Notes under the pieces: model-generated
Databases searched by the model: none
Seen by the model: the letters and a program-made list of their open reading frames with translations, nothing else
What the model was told of the DNA's origin: nothing
From: Trifolium pratense
Lineage: Eukaryota; Streptophyta; Magnoliopsida; Fabales; Fabaceae
Direction: 5' to 3'
Length of the DNA: 64,000 nucleotides
Assembly: GCF_020283565.1 (NCBI RefSeq)
Contig: NC_060062.1
Location: 28,270,251 to 28,334,250, forward strand
Program-made: the position numbers and the translations under genes
Shown here: positions 46,101-56,335 of the stretch, in pieces
How the letters are laid out: each line of letters opens with the position of its first letter
Numbering within the stretch: position 1 is the stretch's first letter

Positions 46101-47158
46101 ACAATGTTATTAATGCTGAGTTTGATGTTGCCTTTCCCTTTCACAGGCATCTTTGAATCATCCCCCAACTTCACAGAGTCACTATAACTATCATCAAAAT
46201 TAAACAGCCATTCTTTGTGTCCTATCATATGATTACTACAACCAGAATCTAGAAACCAATTTTCAGATTTTCCAATTGTATCAGAGAATTGCTGTTCAGT
46301 TTTAGCCATAAGCAATAATTCTTCATTACCATCATAAAATTCAGCATAGTTGACATTACCTTCCCAATCTGGACATTCAGATTGATAGTGACCTAGCTTG
46401 TGACAGTTGTAGCATTCAACCATCTCTTTGCTTTGTCTACCTCTTCCTCGACCTCTATTGGAATTTCTTCCTCTCCCTCTACCAGATCCAGATCCTCTTC
46501 CTTGTGAAACTTTCAAAGCTTGTTCTTCTGTGTTCACTTGTGATTTTGCTGAAGGTTTCTTCATCCTTCCTTCATGCACAATTAGACTACTCTGCAATTC
46601 ATCAATTGACATTGTAGTTACATCGTTGGATTCCACAATTGAACACACCACATAATCAAACTTTGTCACCATGGATCTCAGGATCTTTTCAACAATTGCA
46701 ACTTCTTGCAATCTTTCACCTTGTGCAGACATTCTATTTGCAATAGCTAGGGTTCTTGAAAAGTAATCTTCCACAGATTCTCCTTCCTTCATTTCAAGAA
46801 CCTCAAACTCTCTCTTCAGAGCTTGCAGCTGAGCTCTCTTTACCTTTGTAGAACCTTGATACTTTCTTCTCATCGCATCCCAAATACTTTTGGAGGAATT
46901 ACGATCAAGAATCGTATCAAGAATGGAACGATCGATCGATTGAAACAAGTAATTCTTCACCTTCAAATCCTTCAGCTTGCTAGCATTAGCAGCTTGAATT
47001 TCTTCAGCTGTGGCGTTTGCAGGTGCCACCGTGACTCCATCTTCAATTGAGGACCAAAGTTCTTTGGAACGAATGAGATTCTCCATGAGCATTGACCAAT
47101 GGTCATAATGTCCATCAAACTTTGGAACACGAGACTGTGAGTGTTTGGATTCATCCAT
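43130..47158 (-). CDS. Copia gag-pol polyprotein, intact
   Basis: A single 1342-codon frame starts at ATG 47158, 149 bp after the 5' LTR. Domains in order: UBN2-type gag (KIWDAMRRKYQG-like SIWDAMRRKYQGS, about 90-200), a Gly/Arg-rich stretch, a CCHC knuckle CYNCHKLGHYQSEC (about 250), protease FLDSGCSNHMIG (about 303), the GAG-pre-integrase finger (HDRYGHLSFKG..CSDCLTGKQH), integrase (HSDICGPI..LRSDRGGEYTS..PQQNGVSERKNR; the three acidic residues are present), reverse transcriptase (LYVDDLIFTGND) and RNase H (SDSDYAGDLDDRKSTSGF, ending near NILTKPL-type ADILTKPLKFDSF). No stop or frameshift is seen, and all catalytic residues I can check are present. It resembles TNT1-94-type polyproteins. 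The product copies and integrates the element. Confidence 0.96.
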   Translation of the reverse strand: MDESKHSQSRVPKFDGHYDHWSMLMENLIRSKELWSSIEDGVTVAPANATAEEIQAANASKLKDLKVKNYLFQSIDRSILDTILDRNSSKSIWDAMRRKYQGSTKVKRAQLQALKREFEVLEMKEGESVEDYFSRTLAIANRMSAQGERLQEVAIVEKILRSMVTKFDYVVCSIVESNDVTTMSIDELQSSLIVHEGRMKKPSAKSQVNTEEQALKVSQGRGSGSGRGRGRNSNRGRGRGRQSKEMVECYNCHKLGHYQSECPDWEGNVNYAEFYDGNEELLLMAKTEQQFSDTIGKSENWFLDSGCSNHMIGHKEWLFNFDDSYSDSVKLGDDSKMPVKGKGNIKLSINNIVHVISNVYYVPGLKTNLLSIGQIQQKQVSVVFKNDECKVYHDDRGLLFTSHMSKNRMYVISAPVIMPMCLQTAKQESTQLWHDRYGHLSFKGLNTLSKKQMVRGLPELEDSDENCSDCLTGKQHRDIIPKQANWRASVKLELIHSDICGPISPQSNGGCRYFMTFTDDFSRKTWCYMLKEKSAAFEVFKSFKALVEKEAGCPILCLRSDRGGEYTSNEFNDFCSNEGIKRQLTAAYTPQQNGVSERKNRTILNIVRSMISARKVPKSFWPEAVNWATYLMNRSPTFSVKDMTPEEAWSGRKPSVNHFRVFGCLAHVHIPDSQRKKLDSKSKKCVLLGVSDVSKAYKLYDPIDKKIITSRDVVFEESKGWEWNKLSQTQSTDNDDWSNDEAEDDSVHEDIPIEPVNEGDVNAAGNSEDDDMIISNNTNDSEGNSDGVTQLPPRIRKPPRSLDIYVTGREAEEERELHNLAIYSTGKDPNTYDEAMKLDVWRAAMDAEMDSIKRNNTWELTLLPDGCNAIGVKWIFKTKFNEKGEIEKYKARLVAKGYTQKQGIDYNEVFAPVARWDTIRAILALAANNRWNVFQLDVKSAFLHGDLTEDIYVVQPEGYSNGNKNMVYKLKKALYGLKQAPRAWYSKIEAYFSSEKFVKCPYEHTLFVKYGKKDEILIVSLYVDDLIFTGNDVNLIEDFKSSMKGRFAMTDLGKMRYFLGVEVIQSSDGIFMHQQRYIAEILVRFGMESCNKVTNPIVPGCKLVKDANERIADGTTYKQMVGCLMYLLASRPDIAYSVCLVARFMDRPTEMHVIAVKRIIRYLKGTLGLGILYRAGSSEDLKLIGWSDSDYAGDLDDRKSTSGFVFMLGSGAISWSSKKQPIVTLSTTEAEFVSAASCACQGIWLRNILSYLRVKQPECTMIYCDNSSSIKLSKNPIMHGRSKHIDVRYHFLRDLTKDNVIELVHCRSEEQLADILTKPLKFDSFCKLREGLGICDLNDFVK

Positions 47159-47307
47159 TAATGGATCAAGGAAGAAGCTTGAAGAAGAAGCTTGAAGATG
47201 AAGAAGAAGCTCGCGCGAAAAAAAACGGTTATAACGGTTTTGTTCTTGGGAAAACTGCAGTTTTCTCTCTTTCCTCAGGTTTAGATCTTTTAGGCTCTGA
47301 TACCACT

Positions 47308-47526
47308 TGTTAATTGCAAAGTGGAATCTCTCATCTTATTCATCATAGGCAATGCCTTATATAGGCTTATTTACAACTCAATTGTTTAGACTAGCAAATT
47401 GGCCAAGCCAAGCCTAAGCCCAACAGCAGGCCAGGCCAGCCTTGCGCGCGCGCCTGCAACATGCTGCTTGCTGCACAAGCCAAGCCACACAACACTAAGC
47501 CTAAGCACATAAGTCTATTCCTAACA
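47308..47526 (-). repeat. 5' LTR of the intact copia element
   Basis: 219 bp, identical to the 3' LTR except at one position, adjoining the primer site TGGTATCAGAGCC on the minus strand. Confidence 0.95.
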
Positions 47527-48004
47527 GAGTTTCGAGTTGAAAACTACTTGAACCTAACGAACAAAACCGAACTTCTCTTTAATTCTAAACGAGCCAAACT
47601 CGAGCCGAAAAAAAAGTTCGTGTTAAACTCGAGCCGAATTTCGAACGAAACCAATTCTTATCGAGTCGAGTCGAGCTCATACAGATTTGACTCGACTCGA
47701 CTCATTTTCAGCCCTAATCTGAACTAGAAGGCCGAGAGCACGTGAAAGACTTGAGCCCCAATTTGTTTTTTTTTTTAATTTTATTTTTATAAAGGGTGTT
47801 AATTTTTAAAAGATAGTAAATATATTCTAGATTAAAGTATTTTTAAAAAATAAAATATTCCTGGTAGAGACATTTTCCAAGCAGAGTGAATGAAATTAAA
47901 AAATCTGAACAGAAAGCCAAAAATTGACGAAGAAGAAATGAGCAGAGCCATAAACTAAAACTAAAACATTGCTCCACGTCACTACTCTTCTCCTCTCATC
48001 ATCC
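47527..48004. other. Remainder of a split dispersed repeat, then the ABC1K promoter and 5' UTR
   Basis: 47527-47725 continues the CGAGTCGAGTCGAG-type degenerate repeat interrupted at 42874 by the copia element. The remaining 280 bp are AT-rich and should contain the promoter and 5' UTR of the kinase gene starting at 48005. No clear TATA box was picked. Confidence 0.45.
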
Positions 48005-51000
48005 ATGGCCATGGCGGTTTCAGGGTTGAGAAGTGGCACTTTACCATTGGTTCATCATCATCATCACCATCATCTTCGTTTCCCATTCGCACCTCCTTCC
48101 TTCATCAAGCTCAATGTTCATTCCAAGTCAAAGGGATTCACTCTCTTCGCTCGCTATGCTCAAACTCAGGACCTTTTCTCCTCTCGTCGATTCCAAGGTT
48201 TCTTCCTTCAATTCTCTCTAATCTCTACTCATTCACAACAACAAATTACCAAAAATTTAGTTTAGTAAAAAGTACTTTCCAATTATGTATTCTAATTTCA
48301 ACAAATCATCTTCAGAAATATTTTTAGAATTCTTGTTCATAGAATTTAGAGAAACAGAAAAGAAAAATATCTGAACATTATTGATTCTGAGTCTGAAGTG
48401 ATGCAAGAGAGGTACTACCTCTATAAATGTTGGTTGTTGTATTAAATTTGATGACGATTTGTATTGTTTTTACAAGTTTATACTTTAACAGGGATAATTA
48501 GTTAATGTTTACATTGGAGTATTTATTTATTACATATTGCAGAAAACGATGTAACATAATTAGAGATATAGTACCCACAACTGCAATCGGGAGGGGGCTG
48601 AATGAAACCAGTTGATGCCATAACTGACCCCGAACTAGATTAGGCTGTATAGTTGCGTGCAGAAGATACTCGGTTTACGCCAAAAAAAAAAGAGGATATA
48701 TTGGTAAAACAATAATAATTGCAGATGAAAATTTAAAAGATGTCTTATGAAAAGGGACAGAAAAAACTCAAAAGGTCTTATATGTAGAGACAAGTAGTAT
48801 TTGTATTAGGGACTAACAAATGAACTAAAGCAGTTGAAACTGTCACTAAGGCTGTGTTTTTGGGAGTTGGGTTTTGGAGGGGAAGGGATTGAAATATTAT
48901 ATGATTATCTATCATGTCATTCGTTCAATTTTTAGTTTTTTTAAATCTGGAAGTATGTGACTGCTGGATCCAGTTCCAAATATTTCACCCTATTAGAACA
49001 TTGTTTATTTTTACAATTTTATGAATATAAAAATTTGTATCATTTTATTATTAGAAAGTGAAAGCTAATAATTGTTAATAAAAATATTTTTTTTTTCTTT
49101 CTCAAATTAATGTAAGTTACTCTGTGGCTGTGGAATGCTTTGAATTTTTGTGCTGAAATGGTTATAATTTGTGTGCTTATATTATGTCAGATAGTATTGA
49201 AAAGCTGCCCAAGCTTGTGGAGGACATTGTCCAGACATCTGTGGACACAGGTCCTAGGGGTGTTCTTAGGTTGGCTCAAGGTGTTCAAGCCTTTCTTGGG
49301 GTTGGTCAAGAGTGGTTAACTGATGTATCAAAGGTAAACTAACATTCTATATTGTTTATTTTCTAGACATAAGTTTTAATGTTTTTTTACCTTGTTTGAA
49401 GTTTGTGGCCAAGTCACATATTAGACTAACTTCTCGATGAAAGAATATAGTTTCACTGTTAAATTAGCACATGCTCATTTTTGTGAAGCACAGGTTGGTA
49501 TGGTATGCACTATGCAGGTTGTTAAACAGCGGTTATAGTGGCACTATAGCGCAGGGGAATTTGAGTAAACAACTATTGTTCCGCGATACACTAATTAGTA
49601 CAAAATAAAATATTGTCATATGGCAGCTACAACACTATCGTGTAACAAAATTTGAAAAAACTGCTATTTTCTGCAATTGACAACACTGATGGTATGGCAG
49701 GATTATTTTAAAATATATAGGTCTGAGATATCTTGATGGTGTATAGTGTATACATTATCTTGCTGGTGTATACACTGCCAACCTTTTGTTTTTTGTCAAT
49801 GAAAAAAAAACGCATCTGTTCCTTATTCCTTTTGAATAGTAGTTTGTGTCTTTTCTTTCTCTCTTGACATTATATTTTTGTTTTTTCAATAAAAAAAGAC
49901 AGTTGCTTAGCATTCTTGCATTATTTTGCAGTCAACAAATTCATCTGCTGGGTTACCGACAGAATTGCAACTTGGTCTACTGTCCCCCTTTTATTTGAGG
50001 AGGTTGTTTGAACGCCTTGGGGCAACCTACATCAAATTAGGACAGGTATAAGTGGATACCGTTACTTCCTTCTCACTCTTCTCAGTATGTGTTTTATAAT
50101 TGTTGAAATTATACAGTTTTAGGTAAGGATGGAGGGGAAAAAAGATTAATGACCTCAAATTGTGTTATGGTTGTTTACACCAATGACTAGGCACTAACCC
50201 GCATTTAAACTACTACTATACTTCAAATCCTAATATATTGAGGACACAAATTATGAAATATAAAGCAATGTGGAAACTAATCCTAAGCACTGACCCCTGT
50301 TTCTATTAATACTAGACTCCTAGTCCTAATGAAAATAGGAAGCAAATCATGAATTAGAAAGAAATATGGAACCTATCCAAAGAGATAAAATGTAATATAT
50401 TCTAAATTAAACCCAAGATGCAAGCCAAGTATTAAAGATATTTTCATATATTCTTTTAGTAATGTTATTTCATTGGTAGAATAGTTATGATACATCTCTG
50501 TTTTAGTATTAAATGACTCAATAATCAATATTCAAACATCTTAATAGTTTTTAGTGGGAGAGTAGTAATGTAAGTTGCTGTTAGAATTTACGTACCACTT
50601 GATATGATCATTTCATTGACACAAAAGTTCTTTCCTTATTTAGTAATTGATCTTCTGTATGCCTTGCACCTTTGTACCAATGATTATTTTTTTGTTTTTG
50701 TCTGGTAGTTCATAGCATCCGCACCAACACTGTTTCCAGCTGAGTATGTACAAGAGTTCCAGAATTGCTTTGATAGAGCTCCTCCGGTTCCTTTTGAGGA
50801 AATTCAATCCATATTGCGTAAGGAACTAGGAAAACCAATAGAAAGTGTTTATGAATATGTCGACCCAACACCCCTTGCTTCCGCTTCTATAGCACAGGTA
50901 TATTTGTACACCTATCTATCTCTTCCAATAACTATTAAACTTACTGTGGCTGCTAATGCAATTGCTGTATATTATATAAAGGTTCATGGTGCAAGGCTAA

Positions 51001-53744
51001 AAGGCTCACAGGAGGATGTGGTTATAAAGGTCTTAAAACCAGGAATAGAGGACATATTAGTTGCAGATCTTAATTTTGTTTATGTTGTTGCTCGGTTAAT
51101 TGAGTTTTTGAATCCTGAAATAAGTCGGACATCACTGGTAAGCAAAATATGGACACACTTCTATGTAAATACTTTTGCTAAAAATACAATATGAAAATAA
51201 TGCTTCCTTGTGTGACATCTTTTCACAACTAGTGAAATTTTTAACTAGGTTAAATTCATCATTTTTTTGCATGTCCCTTTTACTCAATTCATTTTCTTTC
51301 TTGTTTCTTATATAATAAAGGATGCTTAAAACTTCTGTATCAATATTCTTCTGTTATTTGTTTTGTTGTCAAAATCACTACCACTGGATGGAATCGGCTA
51401 CATGGATCAATTAATGTCATAAAACCGTGTCATGTATTAGGTTTAGAGATTGATGGACCTGTAACTAATATGAAACTAATATTTAAAATAAACTAATATG
51501 CTAATACTTATTTCCTGTTACAGGACCACTAACTTCTAAATCTCTCTTAACGGTTTTGTCAATACTTTCCTTTCGTCTCCCTCTACCTCTACCTTTGACT
51601 ATTACATTATCCTCTATTTGGTGATGTTTCAATAAAAAACTTAATTAAACACTTATTTAATAAGTGATTATTGTGTAAGTGCTTATAAGCTATTTCTATC
51701 ATTGAAAATGAAGTAAGGGTAAAATCTGCATAAGCTATTTTTGTTAGCTATATGGGGCTTATGGATAAATTGTAACCTATTTTCACAAGCCTTTCCAAAC
51801 ACTTGCACAAGTGCTTCCTTTCTCGTAACATGAGTTTCATTTTGTTAGGTTGGAATTGTGAAAGACATACGAGAATCTATGCTTGAAGAAGTTGACTTTT
51901 ACAAGGAGGCTGCAAATATTGAGGCTTTCAGGAGATACTTAGAAGCAACAGGACTCACTGGGCAAGCAACAGCCCCAAAAGTGTATCAATACTGCAGTAC
52001 ACGGCAAGTTTTAACCATGCAAAGACTATATGGAGTTCCTCTTACTGACCTAGACTCTATTAGGTCATTAGTTACTAGCCCAGAAAGCAGCCTTATATCT
52101 GCTCTCAATGTGTGGTATGACTCCAAAATCTATTTCCAGTTAACGTCCCCATGTCTTCCCCTTTTAACATGATAGATATATAATATTGCTGCAGGTTTGG
52201 AAGTTTGCTTGCATGTGAATCTTTTCATGCAGACGTACATGCTGGAAATCTGTGGCTTCTACGTGATGGCCGTATTGGATTTCTTGACTTCGGTAAGCTT
52301 TTTCTTCCCTGTGCACGGTTTATATTTGGTTATACTTAAAGCTATAACGTTTTTCAGTAATTTTGTCCCCTGTTAACTTTCCAAGGTTTCAAATTTGTCT
52401 ATAATTTATTTGGAATTTATTATTGCCGTGAGTCATCTTGGAAACTCTAACCAATGTTCTTTGCTATGTTCTTTTACACAGTATGCCTTTATCTTCTATT
52501 GACCACAAGTTTTACAGTTCTCTGCTGTTTGCAATGTAGATACATATACATGTATGAGATATCGTGTATTATGAATTTCAATCTATCTATAAAACAAAAT
52601 TCAATCTACAGGAATTGTTGGTCGTATATCTCCCAAAACATGGGCTGCTATGGAAGTCTTCTTAGGATCAATTGCTATTGAAGATTATGACTCGATGGCA
52701 TCTTCCTTAATTCAAATGGGTGCTACAAGCAACAATGTTAATGCTAGTGCCTTTGCCAGAGATTTGGAGAAAGTGTTCTCATCAATTAAGGCAAGTGTAC
52801 TGTAACACACATAAACTCACTTGTCAGTTATAGGTGTGACAGTGACTTTGTATGTCAACGTTTACTGGTCTCGCTATTTTGCGGACCATTTTTCAGCTTT
52901 TTAATTTAGTTTCACTCAAACTACAAGGGAATGTTTATATATACTTGTCTAGACATGCATCCACACATCGACACTCTCTTAATCCAGATCATTCATGCAG
53001 ATTGCAATATATAAATTTTTCACTACTTACGTTGTGCATTTGTGCAGGAGTTGGACACTGAAATAGTTATAGCAGCTAGAAGTGGAACAGCGAGAAATCC
53101 AGCTGCTATCGCTGCTAATGTAGTTGTTGATGAGAGGCAGATGAATGCACTATTTCTCGATGTGGTAAGATGTTTAGATTTTGCTAACTGGAATGCTAAG
53201 GCATCTTTTATGGAGTTTTTCTACTTATTAAGAAACAGTGATTTATTATGCTTACAGCTTACTTACTGTTTTGAAAGATGAAGACGATGCTTTAAAATAG
53301 CTGTCAATTTATTAATATATAACTTTACAGCATATGCTACTTGTGAAAATTTGACATTTTAAGCTAAAAATATTTCTTCAACGAGAAATAGTATTGGAAC
53401 GGTATTTTATTTTTCCCGATAAGCATGAAAATATAGGTTAAACAAAATTTCCTCACTCCACAGTTTGGGGTTAGTGAATCTTATGGATTAAAGTTTCCAC
53501 GTGAAAAAAAAAAATTGTTTGATGAAGCCTAATTATTATGTAGTACTTATGTCATCTGTGTATTCCACAGGTTCGTGTTAGTGAATCTTATGGATTAAAG
53601 TTTCCTCGAGAATTTGCGCTGCTCCTAAAGCAACTCTTGTATTTTGACCGGTACACACGGTTGTTGGCTCCCAATTTGAACATGCTTCAGGATCAGAGGA
53701 TTTCTATTGCTTCCAATAAAAGAAGCAACTATAGAGGAAATTAA
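48005..53744 (+). CDS. ABC1K9: Chloroplast-type ABC1/aarF atypical kinase
   Basis: Ten exons are predicted: 48005-48197, 49191-49333, 49932-50045, 50709-50897, 50982-51137, 51849-52114, 52195-52292, 52612-52790, 53048-53164, 53571-53744. They join to 1629 bp in frame (542 residues). All donors are GT except intron 8 (AAG/GCAAGT). Residues 1-60 form a basic, Ser-rich putative transit peptide with seven consecutive His. The ABC1 hallmarks are present: the KxGQ-type motif YIKLGQ (146-150), the Ala-rich ASASIAQVH (about 207-215), the VVIK lysine (about 229), ESMLEEVDF, the catalytic HADVHAGN (365-372) and FLDFG (about 383-387). ABC1 kinases of plastids act in prenyl-lipid and photosynthetic-membrane homeostasis. 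It closely resembles Arabidopsis At5g05200 as I remember it. The symbol is by resemblance; the kinase family call is firm. Confidence 0.9.
48583..48695 (+). mobile_element. 5'-truncated SINE in ABC1K intron 1
   Basis: CAACTGCAATCGGGAGGGGG and the following GACCCCGAACTAG match the body of the SINE at 58990-59151 (minus strand), and it ends in an A-rich tail near 48686. The tRNA-like head is missing. Imperfect flanks (AGAGATATA and AGAGGATATA) may be the target duplication. Confidence 0.5.
49500..49690. repeat. Copy of a 'TTGTCAA' small repeat family in ABC1K intron 2
   Basis: The segment GGTTATAGTGGCACTATAGC...CAATTGACAACAC shows the words shared by a repeat family seen also near 36515-36572, 55256-55339, 55650-55784, 56170-56330, 63332-63417 and 63440-63493 (TATAG, CTATTTTC, ATTTGACAACAC). 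The paired ends GTTGTCAA/TTGACAAC suggest a small MITE. Confidence 0.5.
53457..53541 (+). other. Duplicated start of the last ABC1K exon (decoy terminal exon)
   Basis: TCCACAG followed by TTAGTGAATCTTATGG... repeats the acceptor and first codons of exon 10 (53563-53613), 107 bp upstream. A 28-bp stretch is identical. If this acceptor were used the frame would be kept ([12 protein letters not shown]), run through an A11 tract and stop at TAA near 53530-53532. Confidence 0.7.
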
Positions 53745-54047
53745 TAATAAGTCAGTATATAAGAATATAAGAAATATAGATGTACTTAATTTTAGCTCAA
53801 AAGATTTTATCTATAATGTTACTTTTGTATATATATAAATGAAATACGCCATTGTTGTAGTAAGCCTGACTTTGGATGTTCCTAGAATTAGTGAAGTCAA
53901 CATTCCTGATTCCTGATGGTGCACTCATTTACTCTTCCCCTACCTTTAAATTGGCATTTCTTAGTGCACCCACTTTATTCTTGTTCCATGGATGGCAACA
54001 ACTTAAGTTACAAGTTGAAATGCCTTATTCTTATTACCAAAAACTAA
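53745..54047. other. ABC1K 3' flank
   Basis: Contains the 3' UTR of the kinase gene; no other feature is seen until the duplicated EDR4 3' segment begins at about 54048. Confidence 0.45.
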
Positions 54048-54823
54048 ATAAAATAAAGCCTTATTGCATGAGTTTGGTTAATAAAATATTATATAAAATT
54101 GATATCAGAAATTGTTCTTATAAAGCAAGAAATACCAGGGTACAATAAATTTTCAACAAACATACAGAGTTTAAAATACACAAATAATTACTTCCATATA
54201 CACCAGAATCATATTTATACAAATATTATATTTTCTGCACCTGTTGCCAAAACTAAGAAAATTGAATAATGAAATACACTATGAAGAGCAATAAGTCCCT
54301 CTTATACTACCCTAGTTCAAAACACCATCCCCATATAGTTTACAAAAAGCAACAAAAAAAAGTCATTATCTTAGATGTTTCATTACTATATCTTAAATTT
54401 GAATAAAGTATTCCTTTCTTGACATTCTCAGCTTTAAGTTAGATTCAACAAATTCAACTTTCACATCCAAAAAAAAAAAAACAAATTCAACTTTCAGCTC
54501 TGCTGGAATTTAATATTCTCCATTGAGCATGGCCTCTTTTCCTTCAACAGAGGATGGAGCACCTCTTATGACTTGACTTGGAGAGGAATAACCCATCAGT
54601 TGATGAAGTGCTGAAGCTTTTTCCTGTGATTGTGTTTCCTTTCTTTCTGATGACATATTAGTTGGAGCCCTACTTGTGCTAGGTCCTCTTGAAGCAATTT
54701 TCTCCTTCTCTTTTATAGCTTCAACAGTAACGGGAGAGACACTTGGATTATCACGTGCACCGCTATGCAAGTGATGAAATGGTGCAACAGAAACAGGATC
54801 TCCTTCTGACGAGTATCATAAGT
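54048..54823 (-). pseudogene. Duplicated 3' end of the EDR4-like gene
   Basis: This segment copies 59709-60442, the last 100 or so codons plus 3' flank of the EDR4-like gene. The coding part, 54821-54510, keeps the reading frame to the stop (from SSEGDPVSVAPFHH to GKEAMLNGEY) with a few replacements (for example EAIKEKEK for EGITNKEK). Similarity breaks sharply at GACGAGTA (54817-54824 versus 60436-60443). No start codon or upstream exon accompanies it, so it is a gene fragment. Confidence 0.85.
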
Positions 54824-54824
54824 T

Positions 54825-55507
54825 TTGTCACAAAAACTTGTCGCAATGATATGCTGCTAATGAGTTTACCAAAATTTTTGGTATTAATGAAGCACAAACG
54901 TTAAGTATCTGGGAAGGAGTTCTATAAATTAAAGTACGAAGAAATCAAAACACCTTGACTCTATAAATAACATCTCTCCAAAAGGAGAAACAAAAAGAGA
55001 TTCTCAATAAAATTCAGACTAAAGATTAAGGAGAGGAAAATGATGAATTAAGGACCATGAAAAACCACATGAAATTGAAACCCTTATTCATCGGGCACTA
55101 GGACAACAAAACAACTTTCAGCAGCATAATACTCTGAAGAAATAAACTATTGTTGAATGCAGGATGATGGTAGTTCTTCCCTAAACTCTTCCGTAAAATG
55201 GACCAGTTCTGAAATACTCTGAAGAAATACACAACACAAAATGGAAATTAGGAATGTTGTCAATCGTGGATCGTAGAAAATAGCGGTTTGTTCAAACTCT
55301 GCTACGCTACAATGTTATAGTGCCACCATTTGACGGCACATGGAAATAATAGTGTATGGCAGAAGATTGTTCAAGAAATCTGTGGACCCATCACTTTTGA
55401 GAAGGGTGGAGGAGAAAGTGTGTCAAACTGTTGCTAACACCCAAAAAGAAAGAATATGACTAATATGATTTCATTTAGACACAAAGTTAAACCAATTGAT
55501 ATTATAC
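54825..55507. other. Non-coding between EDR4 fragment and duplicated NAP1 exons
   Basis: AT-rich, no gene. A copy of the small TTGTCAA repeat family lies at 55256-55339 (GTTGTCAATCGTGGATCGTA to CATTTGACGGCAC). Confidence 0.45.
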
Positions 55508-55582
55508 CTCTTTTTTTGTCTTGGTCTCTTCCTCCCCTTCATCCTTCTCGTCAGAAGAATCCACGACTCCAATCTCCTCTCC
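55508..55582 (-). pseudogene. Tandem copy C of the NAP1-like acidic exon
   Basis: On the minus strand TGCTCAG precedes 25 in-frame codons (GEEIGVVDSSDEKDEGEEET...) and a GTATAA donor follows. It copies the 3' part of the last NAP1-like exon at 57122-57251. Phase 0 at both ends means it could be added in frame. Confidence 0.65.
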
Positions 55583-56044
55583 CTGAGCAGCCATCGTAAA
55601 CCATAAACAAACCGACAATTCAGCACTTCAAAATACAAATAGCAATTTATTCGAATTCTGGTACATACACTACTGTTATAACGCCATGAAAACACTTTGT
55701 AATGAATAGTGTATCACGGAACATTGTTCAAATTTTGCAACACTTTTAACACTACAGCGGCGCTATAGTTGCCATTTGACAACACGGAAATAAAGACAGC
55801 GTTAGCAAGAGAAGTGCTACCAACACTCTTTTTAACTATCACTATATTATTAATTGAAATTTATGTGTTCCACCATTTATGATATGACAGAGAAAGAATA
55901 TACCTAATAAATCCAAAAAGAAAGAATATGACTAATATGATTTCAGCAATACTGCAATACTGCGTCAGGCAAATAAATCCCAAAAGAAAGAATATGGCTA
56001 GTATGATTTCATTTAGACACAAGTTAAATCAATTGAGATTATAC

Positions 56045-56116
56045 CTGTTTTGTCTCAGTCTCTTCCTCTTCTTCATTATTCTCGTCAGAAGAATCCGCGA
56101 GTCCAATCTCCTCTCC
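56045..56116 (-). pseudogene. Tandem copy B of the NAP1-like acidic exon
   Basis: 24 in-frame codons (GEEIGLADSSDENNEEEE..) between TGCTCAG and a GTATAA donor, phase 0 at both ends. The flanks are similar to those of copy C (about 540 bp away), showing a tandem duplication of the exon with its surroundings. Confidence 0.65.
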
Positions 56117-56206
56117 CTGAGCAGCATTCGTAAACCATAAACAAACTTACTGAGCACTTCAAAATACAAAATAGCAATTTATTCGAATTCTGCTACATAC
56201 ACTACT

Positions 56207-56208
<2 letters not shown>

Positions 56209-56281
<73 letters not shown>
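56209..56281. repeat. (TA)n tract
   Basis: About 70 bp of TA repeat inside the duplicated segment. Confidence 0.95.
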
Positions 56282-56283
<2 letters not shown>

Positions 56284-56335
56284 TGCAACACTTCAACAAT
56301 ACAGTGCTAAAGTTGCCATTTGACAACACTGAGAT

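Larger units (their letters stand above)
42875..47526 (-). mobile_element. Full-length, apparently intact Ty1/copia retrotransposon
   Basis: 4652 bp on the minus strand. The LTRs (42875-43093 and 47308-47526, 219 bp each) differ at one base, and a perfect 5-bp duplication GAGTT flanks it (42870-42874, 47527-47531). The primer site TGGTATCAGAGCC (tRNA-Met type) lies next to the 5' LTR and the purine tract AAGGGAGGGTA next to the 3' LTR. One intact gag-pol ORF fills the interior. All signals needed for transposition appear present. Confidence 0.97.

Noticed and set aside
46428..46655. Plus-strand Pro/Leu-rich frame
   Set aside because: It is the complement of the Gly/Arg-rich part of the copia gag.
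53876..54148. 90-codon plus-strand frame after ABC1K
   Set aside because: It spans the 3' flank and the duplicated EDR4 downstream segment; composition is AT-driven and no domain is seen.
54510..54770. Candidate last exon of the NAP1-like gene
   Set aside because: It is clearly a copy of the EDR4 C-terminus, and no NAP1 tail features are present.
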